Shown here: positions 10,265 through 22,520 of the stretch, one piece after another
How the letters are laid out: the number at the start of each line of letters is the position of its first letter
Numbering within the stretch: position 1 is the stretch's first letter
Assembly: GCF_028583425.1 (NCBI RefSeq)
Contig: NC_072800.1
Span: 94,643,001 to 94,707,000, forward strand
Source of the DNA: Eublepharis macularius
Lineage: Eukaryota; Chordata; Lepidosauria; Squamata; Eublepharidae
Length of the DNA: 64,000 nt
Direction: 5' to 3'
Notes under the pieces: model-generated
The model's input: the letters and a program-made list of their open reading frames with translations, nothing else
Database searches by the model: none
Told to the model about the DNA's origin: nothing
Made by a program: the position numbers and the translations under genes

Positions 10265-11709
10265 GTAAGGGGCCCCGCGGGGAAGCGCCCGGGCGGGCAA
10301 GGGAGGGGAGGGGAGCGGCGGCGTGCGCGAGCGGACCCCTGCCGGAGCCCGCCTGCGTGCCCTGCAAACCCCCGTCTGGTCTGGTCTGGTCTGTCCTGCG
10401 GAGCGACTCCAGATGGGCGGCCCTGTAGGTCTGGCTGCGGCAGGAGGGAAGAGCCGGCTCCCGTCGCCGGAGCGCGTCTTCCCACCTTCCCTCCCGCCAG
10501 TTTTGTTCGTCTTCGAGGTGCTCCGGGACTCTTTTGCTCTTTCCTGCTTCTGAAAAACGAGTGCGGAGGGAGGGCGCCTCTGCCTTTCCCCAAGCATGCC
10601 CACCCCCCGCCCCGCAGAAACTGCGTGTGCGCGGAGGGGTGGGGAGTTTTCGCTTTGTGCCGCCGCTGCAGGGGCACAAAATGCCTCCGTGCGGAGCAGA
10701 GGAACCGGGGAAATGTTTATGTCGGGGGGGGGGGGGCTTGGGAGAAAGGCAGGAGCTCCCCCCTCACCCCCCCCGGGGCAGCTTCCAAGGTCACTTGTAC
10801 ACTCGTGCTTTTATAGACACCAGGGCTGGCAGTTGACGTGTGCCTGGGTGGAGCCGGGGTCGGCTCCCTAGAGAACTCCTAAAAGAAGCAGCGCGTAGAG
10901 TGGCGGGCCAAGCTAGAGGTGCAGGTTTTACAGTGTTGGGTCCGAGTTTCTGCAGCTATACAGCAGTTCAAAAGTAAGTCGCTGTTTAAAACTAAAGGAG
11001 AGCCCAAGGGCCCCAGAATGGCTGGGGGGGGGGGGGGACTTCGTGCAAGTCTTTGGCCAGCGGGCTTGTTCGACTCCTGGATCTCTTTTGCATCCCTTAA
11101 CTGCCTGGAGCTTTTGTCGCTCCCTGTCGGCGGCTCCGATGTTTTCCTAGCTCCTTCATAACACACCTTTAAGTACGGTGCAAAGCAAGGATGTCTCGGG
11201 CCAGCTCTGTCGGGTTGCAGAGGTTGCCACCAGTCCCCAGTCTTGCTGTAGTTTCAACATCGTAACCATCAACCGAAACACAAAAGAGTTTGTATGGTAA
11301 GACTGGAGCGTGAATTTCGGAGCCGCTCCAGGCACCCTCAGCCACCAGATCGAAGGCGGCAGGTGGAGCACCGGCACAAAGTTCTGTGATCTTTTCCCAG
11401 ACTATTAGCTTTCCTTACAGGAGCTGCAGCTAAAGAGGGAGAGCAGCATGGGTGGGTGTTGGTGGGGGTTAACCTTGTTTCGGATTGGAAAAACAGCACG
11501 AGAGGGGAAGCAGGAGCCCCTCTCCCCCCCCCCCCCGCCCCGCAGTCCTGAGCAGAACGTGGCCCCTGCAGCACTGTATAAGGTCGTTTCCCTGCAGTTC
11601 TTGTCTGCCTGTGGGGAATGCGAGTTGGGAAACCTGGACGGGACTTACTGAAAGTCACCATGCCTAGTTTGAGCCTTTAGAGGCAGGCACTTACTTGGGC
11701 CTCTGCGGG

Positions 11710-11870
11710 AGGTGATGCCTGATAACAAACTAGGATCTGAGTTCAAATCCAGAAGGAAGCTGACAGGGAGACCTTGGCCAGTCACCTGTGCCAGAGGGTT
11801 TTGGCAGCTGAAACAGGGAAGGAACACCCATGAATGCCGCTCTGAGCTCCTTGGAGGAAAGAAGGGATAA
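11710..11870 (+). mobile_element. SINE fragment, tRNA-derived type
   Basis: Contains GAGTTCAAATCC (B-box-like) followed by ACCTTGGCCAGTCAC, the central block of the tRNA-derived SINEs here, and CTCTGAGCTCCTTGGAGGAA near its end. The head is missing. Confidence 0.55.
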
Positions 11871-12189
11871 AAATATGCTCAGTAGTTTTATAGTTCTGTC
11901 CCTAGAGGAAAGCTTTGAGGGATTTCTCCTCTTTTTAAAAAAACCAAGGGTCAAACCACACAAGGCAAAATACACTCGAATTACACTCAAATACACTCGA
12001 ATGACAAAATACACTCGAATTACTCGTCTCGTGTGGTGAGACTCCAAGTCACCTCTCTCTGCCACCCAGCCGAGGCGGAGCTGGTCACTGGCAGGGGGGG
12101 GAGTGGGGGGGTCAGCAAGGTTTCTTGACCCCCTCCTAGATACAGCCTGGTTGGCTCAGCTGCATGTGATGGTTACTGTGGTTATTTTA

Positions 12190-12345
12190 CTGTTGCCATA
12201 TTCTTCATAGCTGCATTGATAAATATTTTATTTTTAGCCATCTGTTTTTGCTCTCCTGCTAATAACTGTAAACTGGCTTGGAGGATTTTTCTTAGGTGGT
12301 GGGAAATACCATGTTTCAGATAAATAATTCAGTAAATAAAATTAG
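12190..12345 (+). mobile_element. L2/CR1-like 3' tail fragment
   Basis: AT-rich tail phrase (TAAACTGGCTTGGAGGATTT then AATAATTCAGTAAATAAAAT) resembling the 3' ends of the L2 copies at 16270 and 44700. No coding part remains. Confidence 0.4.
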
Positions 12346-12406
12346 TCGCGACAGCCAGATGGACCCTCTTGGTCAGAGGCAGTGCTGGGCTGAAATATCA
12401 CATTGG

Positions 12407-12605
12407 GGTTGCCAACCTACAGGGAAGCCCTGGACATCCCCTCAATAACAAATGATTCCCCAGATTACAGAGCTCCGTTCCCCCCTGGAAAGAATGGCAG
12501 CTTCGGAGGGGAGGACTCTGTGCCATAATATCCTGCTGGGGTCCCTTCCCAAACCTCCTCCTCCCCAAATCTTGAGGAATTTCCCAACCTGGTGTCGTCC
12601 CCCCC
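12407..12605 (+). mobile_element. Short inverted-end element, GGTTGCCAAC family
   Basis: It begins GGGTTGCCAACC and ends with GAATTTCCCAACCTGG, with a middle block (GGAAAGAATGGCAGCTTCGG) shared with copies near 31720, 43230 and 49350. These are non-autonomous DNA transposons, probably hAT-related. Confidence 0.6.
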
Positions 12606-13184
12606 TCCCACTGCCTAGTTGGCTGCTGCTGCTGCTATAAACAGGATGCTGCCCCAGCTGGACCCCTGAGGGCACCGTTCAGTCCCTCTCCCGCTGTGGG
12701 CGTTTAGTGCCAGGCGCTTTGAAAAGACAAAGCAGAAACCAAGTGGACAGTTTTTCAAATGTTCTTCCTGCACTTATTCTCTGATGTTTTTCTCGATGCA
12801 ATTTTGAGTTGCCTTTTTCAATTATGCAAAATTTTCTTTTTTGGTTTTCTCCCTCCATCCTCTGTTCTGCCTTCCTCTGCCCCTGGCTCCCTGCAGGCCA
12901 CTTCTTACCAATTGGTCTTTCCATCCTCCTCATCTCCCCCTCCCCCTTCCCACCTTCTTCCCCTCATCCCCCCCCCCTTTCCCCAAGATGAGCCCTTTTT
13001 TGGAAGAAAACTTAATGACATAATGTCACAACATCATTGTTATTGCATTGTGTTGGTTTGTCACCCTGGTACCAACCCCTGCCTCCTTTGCAACATCTCC
13101 CCTTACCTAATCAAGCTGCATTGAACCTTTGCATCCTGATGCCCTTCCTTTTAACACTCTTCCCACTTTCTGGCTGGGATATAA

Positions 13185-13345
13185 AGCCTCGAAGATCTTC
13201 ATTGTTTCTTGTATCTGAAGAAGGGAGCTCTGACTCTCAAAAGCTTCCACCCTAAAAATCTAGCTGGTCTCTAAGGTGCCACTGGATTCATATCCTGCTG
13301 TTCTACTACAGACCAACACAGCTACTCACCTAAAGTTTTCCTAGC
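13185..13345 (+). repeat. Dispersed squamate repeat, AAGGTGCCACTGGA family
   Basis: Contains TCTGAAGAAGGGAGCTCTGA, CAAAAGCTTCCACCC, GTCTCTAAGGTGCCACTGGA and CAGACCAACACAGCTAC. The same ordered blocks occur at 30155-30815, 41850-42480 and 60440-60540. The class is uncertain. Confidence 0.65.
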
Positions 13346-13453
13346 AATGTCTGATATCTTAGATGTATTCTCTTTCCACCAGTTGAGTTCAGTTTCTTTG
13401 GGGAGTTATCTAAGAGCTGAAATCTCTTCCAGGTAAAGGAGGAATACTGAGCA

Positions 13454-13538
13454 ATGGCCAAAATGGAGACCCTGGCTTTGCAGCGCAAGATCCAGGTGGG
13501 AATGCTGTATGACTGCAGCAAAGATGCCCTTCTCCCAG
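13454..13538 (+). CDS. Start exon of the right SNTX-like GTPase
   Basis: A coding exon of 85 nt encoding 28 residues that include GMLYDCSKDALLP, the SNTX-family N-terminal strand. The ATG at 13454 sits in GAGCAATGG. The exon starts at 13433 after acceptor ATCTCTTCCAG, so 21 nt are 5' UTR. It ends CCCAG|GTAATT, leaving one base, and the giant exon at 17995 supplies AT to complete Asp29. The joined phrase LLPDAALWDENTL resembles stonustoxin (…LIPGFSLWDEETL…), as recalled from the family. This explains why the giant exon has no convincing ATG of its own. Confidence 0.87.
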
Positions 13539-16500
13539 GTAATTCTCCAAAAAAGAGTCGGCCCAAAAGAAATGCTTTCTTTCCAACAGAGCAAGGTCTG
13601 TATTAAATCACAGAAATGTCTGACACCAACTGGATTAAGAACACCCAGATGGTAAACTTGCATTAGATAACAGTTACCATATACCTGTTGTCAAAACCAT
13701 ATACCTGCACCTGCATCTTCCCTGTCTGGTCTGTTGGAGGTGGTGGCCGGCTGGGCCTTGGAATTCCCGAGACTTTTGGTTCTCGGGGATTTCAACGTCC
13801 ATGCTGACGACGACGCCTCCACGCAGGCCATTGACCTGGTGTCCTCCATGGCGGCCCTAGGACTCTCCCAGTTTGTTTCAGCTCCCACGCATCAAGCAGG
13901 TCACACGCTGGATTTGATTTTGGGGGCGGGGATGATGGTGGTCCTGGATGCCTATGATGCAGTGCCATGGTCGGATCACTTTGTTCTGAGGGCTTGTCTG
14001 AGCATGCCGCTCCTTTCCCGGGCGGGCGGTGAGCGGATTTACGCTCGCCCGCGGAGGCTTATGGATCCAATTGGTTTCCAGGCGGCTCTGCGGGATCCGA
14101 TGCCCCCTGGCAGTACGTTAGATGAGCTGGTGGATGATTGGCATGGCCGTCTTTCCGAAGCCATCGACGCTATTGCCCCCTGCCGCCCTCTCCGAGCCCG
14201 CAAACGGGTAGCTCCTTGGCCAGATGAAGCGGTCTCTGAGACGACTAGAGCGAGTGTGGAGGCGGGGGCGCGACGAAGAGGCAAGAACATCTTATAGGAC
14301 GTTTATGAAAGCCTATGAGGTGGCAGTGAAAGCAGCAAAGAGGGATTTCTTTGCTGCTTCCATTGTGTCCGCTAGCTCACGCCCGGCTCAATTATTTCGA
14401 ACAGTTCGGTCCTTGGTCTCCCTCTCTCAGAGAGACCACCAAATTCTTAATTTGACTATCGGCTGCGAGGCTTTTGCGAGCTATTTTGCGGGCAAAATCT
14501 TGTCCCTTCGCCGTGGCCTGCCACCCACTGTTGATACAGTAAGGGAACTGGAGACCCCTTGGCCGTCTTCTGGGTCCGTATTAGACCATTTCAGGCTGTT
14601 CTCTCAGGACAATGTTGACAGGATCCTGCAGGGAATGAGGCCAACCACCTGTCTTCTGGACCCCTGCCCATCCTGGCTGGTGAAGGCCAGCTCGGAGGGG
14701 CTACGGGACCATTTGGAGGCCATTGTTAACATCTCCCTGAGCTCTGGGGTTTTTCCAGGAGCGTTAAAGAAGGCGGTAGTGTGGCCCCTCCTGAAAAAAA
14801 CATCTTTGGACCCCACCAACCCGTCCAGTTACCGCCGTGTCGAACCTCCCGTTCCTGGGCAAGGTGATTGAGCGGGCGGTGGCGGTACAACTGCAGGAAT
14901 TCCTGAATGATGCTCTAGTCCTGGACCCATTCCAGTCTGGCTTCCGCCCTGGCCATGGGACGGAGACTGCCTTGGTTGCCCTCACAGACGACCTTCGCAG
15001 GCATCTGGATCAAGGCGGGTCAGCACTGCTTATGTTACTTGATCTCACAGCAGCGTTTGACACGGTTGACTATGATTTGTTGGCCAGCCGCCTTGCCGAC
15101 GTGGGGATTAGGGGGACAGCCTTACAGTGGCTGGTCTCCTTTCTCCAGGGTCGGGGACAGAGGGTGGCGCTCGGGAGAGATCTATCGCCCCGTCACCCTT
15201 TGGTGTGCGGGGTTCCCCAAGGGGCGATACTCTCCCCGATGTTATTTAACATCTATATGTGCCCCCTCGCCCAGTTGGTGCGGAGGTTTGGGCTGGGTTG
15301 TCATCAATACGCGGATGACACCCAACTTTTTCTGTTGATGGACGGCCGGCCAGACACGGCCCCAGACAATCTGGCCAGAGCTTTGGAGGCTGTGACGGCA
15401 TGGTTGAAACAGAGCAGGCTGAAATTGAACCCAGTGAAGACGGAGGTCCTGCAGCTGGGACGGGGGCTGCCAGATGTTGGGATCCAGCTCCCTGCCCTGG
15501 ATGGGACACCAGGGATGGTGAAGAGTCTGGGTGTGCTCCTGGATGCCTCCCTATCGATGGAGGCCCAAATCACGGCGGTTGCCAAGTCTGCATTTTTCCA
15601 TCTTCGTCAGATCAGGCAACTTGCCCCCTACCTGACGCCCCAGGACCTGGCTACAGTGACCCATGCAACGGTCACCTCCAGGCTAGATTACTGTAACTCT
15701 ACGCTGGGCTACCCTTGGGCCTGATCCAGAAACTACAACCGGTCCAGAATGCAGCGGCACAGGTCCTGACTGGTATACCTTACCAGTCACACATCACACC
15801 TGTCCTGCGCCAGCTGCACTGGCTTCCGGTTGAATTCCGAATCAGGTTCAAAGTGTTGGTTCTTACCTTTAAAGCCCTGAGCGGGTTGGGACCGGCATAT
15901 CTTCGGGACCGCCTCCCCCTGTACGTTCCCCGGAGATCGCTCCGATCAGCGAATAAATATTTACTTGTGGTCCCCGGCCCTAAGGAAGCCCGCCTCGCTT
16001 CAACCAGGGCCAGGGCTTTTTCAGTCCTGGCCCCAGCCTGGTGGAACGCTCTGTCAATGGAAACCCGGGCCCAGCAGGACATATTATCGTTCCGCCGGGC
16101 CTGTAAGACAGAGCTGTTCCGCCAGGCATTCGGTGATTGAAGGGGGCGGTGCCATGTCGGCCTCCCACCTTTGGGGTGGGGGAGGGTTCTCCCCACCACT
16201 GCACTTAGTCAATTTGTTTTATTGTTTGTATATTGATTTTAGTTCTTGTTTCTATCAATTTTAACTGTTCACCGCTCAGAGCCCCTGGGGATGGGCTGTA
16301 TATAAATTGAAATATAAATAAAAATAAAAAATAAAAGTTTTGCTGGGATGGAATATCAAAGATCAGCTAGAATATGGTGCAGAGCGCACTCTTGAGCTGA
16401 ATGGCCTGACTTGGCACTTGGAATGCACTGCAAGCCTGGCAGACTAAGATCTGGGCATCTAAGATATGCCATCTAGACACTGTGCCAGCTCTTTCAAATC

Positions 16501-17994
16501 ATCCTAGTCAGAGGACACCCCCCCCCCCCCCCGTTTTCTGGCAGCTCACAATAAGGTCCCTAAAGCCCCAAATGCAAGAGTTGCTCCTTAGTCCAAGCAA
16601 GTAGTTTCTTGTTTAACCCTCCTCGTATACCTTTCCTGACTCTTGCTAGTGCTCTAGAATCACACTGCAGTCCCGATCAGAATCGGGTCCGTCTGTGCTT
16701 TTTACCCTCAGGATACCGTGGGGACTTGCACTCATGAAAAAAGTAACATCTAGTCCAGCTCATTCTGTCCAAGACAGACAAAAAAAATATACTGAATGAT
16801 GAAACTCAAAGACTTCAGCGCGGCTCTGTCAAACAGAGGAGCTACTCGCCAGATAGGAGGATCTGGTATCTGAGAAAGGGAAAGGTGAAAATCAAAAGCT
16901 TCCGTCCTAAAAATCAAAGCTTCCACCCCTGGACTGAAATCCTGCTGTTCTCCAGGTAGAAGGAAGGGTGATTTGGTCAAATGATTCACAACTTACCATA
17001 AGAATTGTATTGAGAGCCTGGGATTTTAAAGGCACTTACGAGCTGTTCTGTGTGAGCCTCCAAAGCTGCCTCCAAAGCAAAATAAGCAGGCCATATTAAA
17101 ACTTTTAAAAAGTAGATTAAGAAGATGATAAAATGAGTATCAGGAGCAACCAAACCTATAAGGGAAAAGGGCTTCGGAGACTGGAAAGGGGTTCTAGGGC
17201 TGTGTTAAGGGGGATTTTTGTAATAGTCCTCTGCTTCCAATTTGTAATTCCCCTACTACCTCTAACCCATATATATTTCAAAACACCAAACACAGTAATT
17301 ACAGAAGAAAAACAAGTTTTTTTCTTACATGGGATAACCCCAGACACATTCTCCATTTCTAGGAGACACGTGAAGACCAGTAGCATCGGAGGGCCTGATA
17401 TACCCTTCAGTACTGATTGTTTACAGAATAATTGCTATTTGTTTACAGAATAAAAGATCAAAGGTTAGGATGAACCTTGTAAAAATGACGCATACACCTT
17501 GTCAGACTGACGTAGAATGATGCATTTTCCCAGAGAATGTGGCATCTGACAAGCTTCAGTGACAAATGAATTATACAAACTTTTGAGAAGCTGGAGCCAT
17601 GTGTCTGAAATATTCCTTGGGAAGGAATTCATTCAAGGTTGAAATCTTACTTATTTAATTAGAATAACCAAAACAACAAAATGTTCACACGTTGCTCAGT
17701 GACCTGTCTCATCCACTGGAGACATATGTAACAAGCAGGATATCTCAGAAGAAGGAATCAGACACTTAAAGCAAGACTTGGTTACTTGTTTACGGATTTC
17801 TGTGTGCTGGTAGCTTGACTGTATGCTCAGAATAAGATTTTATGAAATGGGGCCTAAAAAATTCCCTAACAGGTTGCAAAACCTGCTTTAGCTTTACCAG
17901 TGGAACAGTCAAATCATATCTGAATGAATTGCTTCTGCTCTTGTCTCTACCTTAATACAGAAATAATGAGCATTTTGTATTTTTAATTTGTCAG
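13539..17994 (+). other. Intron 2 of the right GTPase gene
   Basis: The phase-1 intron between the start exon and the giant exon. It contains the large L2 LINE (about 13700-16340) in the same orientation as the gene. The rest (16340-17990) is AT-rich with a C-run at 16519-16532 and a decayed piece of a dispersed repeat near 16890-16940. I see no further exon there. Confidence 0.75.
13700..16340 (+). mobile_element. L2-clade LINE, 5'-truncated, with endonuclease and reverse transcriptase
   Basis: The translation shows the C-terminal half of an APE-type endonuclease (LGDFNVHADDDAST, SDHF, 13734-14297). A linker follows, then a reverse transcriptase with LLDLTAAFDTVDYD, GVPQGAILSPMLFN and QYADDTQLFL (14837-15500). 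The C-terminal domain includes RIRFKVLVLTFKALSGLGPAY (15840-15900). The reading frame changes about three times and a stop falls at 15722, so it is inactive but fairly young. The 3' end has GGGATGGGCTGTATATAAAT and an A-rich tail. ORF1 and the endonuclease N-terminus are missing. QYADDTQLF favours L2 over CR1. Confidence 0.92.
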
Positions 17995-20900
17995 ATGCTG
18001 CTTTATGGGATGAGAATACCCTTGGAAAGAATACTCAGTTTAAGCCGAGCCCCAGTAACGAAAGGACTATTATTGAATCAGACACCATAGAAGATAAAAT
18101 GTCTGCCTTGAAGATTCCAGAGTCGCTGAAGGCCAGCCTGCTGTGTGGCTTGCTGGAACCCAAAGGGTCGGCAAGGTACTTGCAAGACAGCAAGAGCTCC
18201 TGTCACCAGGCTCGTGTGGCTCTCCTGTGCTCAGTCACAACCAAGCTCAGGCAGCTCGACGTGAACAGACTTTCTTGCCCTGACGACTGTAACATCCAGA
18301 CAGCCAGCCGTATCGTGACTGACGTGCTGTATGGAGCTCAGGCTATCTTTGTGCTTGACCAAGAGGCGTCTCCTTTGGAGGATCTGCAAGAAATACAGAA
18401 GAGTCTCCAAGTCCAGGTTAAAAGAATCCTTTCAGGGGCCAGTGAAGGGATTGCAAGGGGGAAGAAAGTTAATTGCAAGATTTACAGCGATGTCCCTCTA
18501 GCGGACCATCCCATGACTTACGGGGAAGCTGAAAACATTTTCTCCACCGTCTCTAAGCATCTGGCTGAGCAGGCTGTGCCTGTGAGGATCTGGTTACATC
18601 CTCTGACTAAGCTGGGCTTCAAAATTCCATGCCGTTTCCGTGAAATCAACCCAGAAATCATCTCTGAAGTCCAGAATGTCCTGCAGCAGTTGACCGAAAT
18701 AGACATGCGACAGAACGATCTGGCAAAATATCCCGCAGCCACAACTTTTCCTGAAATCAAGAGGAAACTCCAGCAGTTCCAAGGTCTGTATCAACAGTAC
18801 AGGCAGAATCTTCAGAAACGGCTGTCGAGAACCACACCCTTAATCCGCAGGGGCGAGGAAGAGGAAGATGCCCTCACCGACTTGTTAAGCAACAAGCAAC
18901 AGGCGCTCTTCAGTGGCCTGCAACTCAGTGCATTTCTAGACAGAAGAGAGCAGGAGCTGGTGTTTGTAAATTCCTATCTGGATGTCCTGAAAGACGTGGA
19001 TGTTGTGTCCACCAGGAAAGAATTAGACAGACTCCTGGTCAATCCCTCTCTGAGGTGGGTCGTTGCATTTGTGTTCACTTCATTACAAGATGGCGACTCG
19101 TATTTATCTGACTTGGAAAATTCACTAGCAGCTAAGAAAAGCTTTTGTCCTGTAGCCATGACTTCTACCAGTGAGAAGTTGTGGTTTGAGCATAGAGAGA
19201 TAAGCAAAAAAGCACGTGGATCTGCCAGGGCCTTCTTAGCGTTAGCCCACAGGTGTTCCAAGGACACGAAATTGATTGTTTGTGCCCTTCCAGATCTGGA
19301 CCATCCAGGCATTTCCATCTATCTATATGAAGACGGAGAGCTGGTGAGCACCAACTTTGAACCTCCCTCCAAGCCTTTGCCTCCCTCCATTGGCGAGGTC
19401 TGTCAGGACTCCATGCAGCTTACGTTCAATGCTGCGTCCTACGGGAAGGCTGAAATCTCGGGCTATCGGGTGGAATATAGGCCTGTAGGGCAGGAGAACT
19501 GGGTGCCTGTGGAGGTGAAGGGTAAACAGCAGACCTTCACAGTAACGGGGCTTCACTCCAGTGTTGGGTATCAGTTCCAATACGCTGCTGTGAGCAGGCT
19601 GGGGTTCAGTGAGAGCAGCGACCCCAGTGACATTGTGAAGACACTGCCTGAAGGCAGCCCTGGGAAAGCACAGAAGGCAGCCGTTACGTGCCAAGTGAGC
19701 CCTCTCCACCCTCAGGGACCCAGCATTTCCGGATCTGACCGCAACATACAGGAGTGTGAGCCGGCGGATAAAAAAGAGCCCAACGATACAGATGATGAAA
19801 GGAATGGAAATACATTTCAAGAAGTAGCAAGAATGAGCCAACGTGATAGAAGTGGCAGAATGGAACCTCTTGGTGAAGCTCTCTCTGAGGCCTTACTTGA
19901 GAAGCCTGAGATGTCTCCATCTCCAAAGAAAGCTGATGAAAGAATCACAGATAAAATGATCAAACAAAGCACCCTGCTAGATGATGGGCCGCTGCCCGTT
20001 TATCAACTTCCGTTAAAAAAGTCTGTCTCTTCTTGTGACGGTTTCATAAAATACAAGCTGGGGTATGAGGACCCTAAAAAACCCCACAAAGTGATCATGG
20101 TGATGGGAGCTACAGGATCAGGGAAGACGACCCTGATCAACGGGATGATCAACTACATCTTGGGTGTGCACTGGGAAGATGGCTTCCGATTCAATCTTAT
20201 CCATGAACAGACCAACCGAAGCCAGGCTGAGAGCCAGACATCTGACGTGACAGCCTATGAAATCAATTTCCGGAAGGGCTTCACGATCCCGTATTCCCTA
20301 ACTATCATTGACACCCCAGGCTTTGGAGACACCAGAGGAATAGAGCATGATAGGCAGATAATTGAAAAAGTCCGGGAGTTTTTCTGCACTCCAGGTGGCA
20401 TTGACCATATCGATGGGGTCTGCTTTGTGGTTCAGTCCTCTTTAGCCCGTTTGACGCAAGCCCAGAAATATGTTTTTGACTCAGTTCTCTCCATTTTTGG
20501 AAAGGATATAAAAGCCAACATACTGATCCTGGTGACCTTTGCAGATGGACAGGCTCCCCCTGTTCTTGAGGCCATCTTGGAATCTGAGGTGCCGTGTGCT
20601 AAAGATGACAATAACTACCCTGTTCACTTTAAGTTCAATAATTCTGCTCTATTTGTCAGCAATTTTGCAGCCGGAGAGAACACACTCAACTTTGACAAAA
20701 TGTTCTGGAAAATGGGAACTGCCAGCATGCAGACATTTTTTCAGTCTTTACTTGGCTTAGAACCCCGAAGTCTAATACTGACCAAAGAAGTGCTCCAGGA
20801 ACGTAAGAGGCTGGAAACAGCTGTGGAGGGTCTGCAGCCGCAAATCAAAGCTGGCCTGACCAAACTGGACTCACTGAGAAAAACAAAACAGATTTTGGAG

Positions 20901-21614
20901 CAGCATAAAGATGAGATGGCGGCCAACAAGGACTTTGAGGTTGAGGTGCCAAAGACTATAGCAAAGAAATTTGAAATAAATGAGGGGTTCATAACTAATT
21001 GCCAGAAATGTCATTTTACGTGTCACTACCCTTGTTATATTCCAAATGATCGAGAAAAGCACAAATGTACTGCTATGAATGGTAAAGGAGATTGTGAAGT
21101 TTGCCCTGGTAAATGCAGGTGGGACATACATTTCAACCAAAAATACAGGTGGGAGTACGAGACTGTAAAGGAGAAGCAAACTTATGCCCAAATCAAGGAG
21201 AAATACGAACGGGCCTGCGGGGAGGTGTTGACCACAGAGAAGTTCTTTGAAGAGCTCCAGGAGGAATATGCAGCCGTGGAAGATGCAGTCTTGACACTCA
21301 TCGAGCAGTCTTCCCACAGCATCCAGCGCTTGCAGGAAATCGCCTTGAAGCCCAACCCGATGGCAACCCCTGAACACATCGACTTACTGATCCAAGCCGA
21401 ACAACAGGAAGCAAAGCCGGGGTTCCAGGATCGCATAAAGGCCCTGCAGGGGGTGAGAGAAATGGCTGTGATCGTGAACAAGATTGCCAGGAATGAGCCC
21501 CTGCTGCCGGCGGAAGAGATAGCCGTCAGGAAGTGCAAAGCTAAGTCATCAAAATACTATCAGAAAATCTGGAGTAAATTCACAAATTGGATTGCTTCTA
21601 GTGTCTTGTATTAA
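17995..21614 (+). CDS. Right SNTX-like GTPase gene, giant terminal coding exon
   Basis: With the start exon this gives a predicted 1234-residue protein. In order: MACPF-like region of the stonustoxin family (1 to about 245), helical FAT-like region (about 245-380), thioredoxin-like domain (about 382-485), fibronectin III (about 486-575), charged linker, and GTPase domain. The GTPase has P-loop GATGSGKTT at 733, DTPGFGDT at 801 and TFADG near 876. A coiled coil, a Cys/His cluster (about 1030-1091) and a helical tail follow. The acceptor TTTTAATTTGTCAG puts the first exon base at 17995; frame open before it is intron. The stop is TAA at 21612-21614. It is collinear with the left gene but has a longer basic/aromatic C-terminus. 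It is probably cytosolic, since no signal peptide or membrane segment is seen. Interferon induction is inferred from the promoter only. Confidence 0.94.
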
Positions 21615-22520
21615 GTGAAGCATGCTGATTTTCATTTGGCCTGTTTACAAATGTCTGTGTGTGTGGGGGGGGCTTGTTACTATTAGAGAAGCAACACAGC
21701 CCATTGCTACTGGAAGCCCCTCCCTCCCTCTGCTTTTCAGTAAAATCTAGTTCATGGATACAGCTCCGAGCGGTCTTCTCCTTCCTCTCCCCATGTTTAG
21801 TTGCAGTCCTGCAGACGCTTTCCTGGGAGTAGACCCTAGGGGTGCCAGCCAATGACAGGAGACTGGGAGGTAGGGACATGAAGGAGACTGCCATCATGTC
21901 AGCTGTGATGTCATTTCCTTGTCGAACCCAGAAGTGACATCACTTTGGTACGGGATTCAATGGAAACTCTGTGGTAAAACTAAATCCTAGATTGGTGTGA
22001 TGTCAGTTTTGTGTTCGGCCCAGAAATGATGTCATGCTATTGAAGTGATGGCAGTTTTTGATTATCCTTCCCCCCCCCCCCGACCTACTGAGCGGCAGCA
22101 GGGATGAGGGCGTGCCATAGGACTGCCAGTCCTAGCTTCTTCCTTTGTGAGTTTTGTCCTGTGCAGTTGTCGTGTCCTTGTATTAATTTGGCTCCACTTT
22201 CATAACTTTTTCCCTTTTTTACTTAACTGCTGTATTGTTTGTTTAATAAACTGTTTCTTGTTTACTCTCTTTGGGTCCTTCATACCTCATATTTGGTCCT
22301 ATAACAGGACACACCCTGCCTGCATAGATCCCTCCTTCTGCAACAAGCTTAAAACCTGATTTGCCTTCATCTTAAAAATTGTAATCAATATGCATTTAGC
22401 AAAGTTTAAGAAATAGTAGGAGATCTGATTTTTATTGCATGGTGTTTTTCCCTGGACTTGTAGGTTTAATTTACACTTGTTCCTGTTTATTGATTTCTTG
22501 CCTAATAAAAAGAGTGAATT
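21615..22520 (+). other. 3' UTR and poly(A) signals of the right GTPase gene
   Basis: AATAAA occurs at 22245-22250 and 22504-22509; either may end the transcript. Between about 21835 and 22110 lies a repeat with the phrase AGAAGTGACATCACTTTGG, related to blocks near 25430-25460 and 25800-25850. Confidence 0.5.

Larger units (their letters stand above)
9500..10560. promoter_or_regulatory. CpG island over the divergent promoter
   Basis: Very high G+C with dense CpG, in contrast to the AT-richer flanks. It covers both TATA boxes and both first-exon donors of the two GTPase genes. Long open frames on both strands here have no family resemblance and follow from the scarcity of stop codons. Confidence 0.85.
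10265..13432 (+). other. Intron 1 of the right GTPase gene
   Basis: The intron between the non-coding first exon and the start exon. Its first 300 bp are still in the CpG island. From 10560 to 11700 I see only G/C homopolymer runs (for example near 10729-10737 and 11025-11038) and no gene. A SINE-like fragment, an L2-like tail, a hAT-like element and a dispersed repeat follow. Confidence 0.65.

Noticed and set aside
9022-10677. Very long open frames in the CpG island and minisatellite (up to 551 aa on the minus strand)
   Set aside because: Low-complexity Pro/Ser/Arg translations caused by few stop codons in GC-rich repeats; no domain, and they cross the promoter and first-exon donors.
17988-17994. 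TTG as start codon for the right GTPase
   Set aside because: It is part of the polypyrimidine/acceptor sequence; a true ATG exon was found at 13454.
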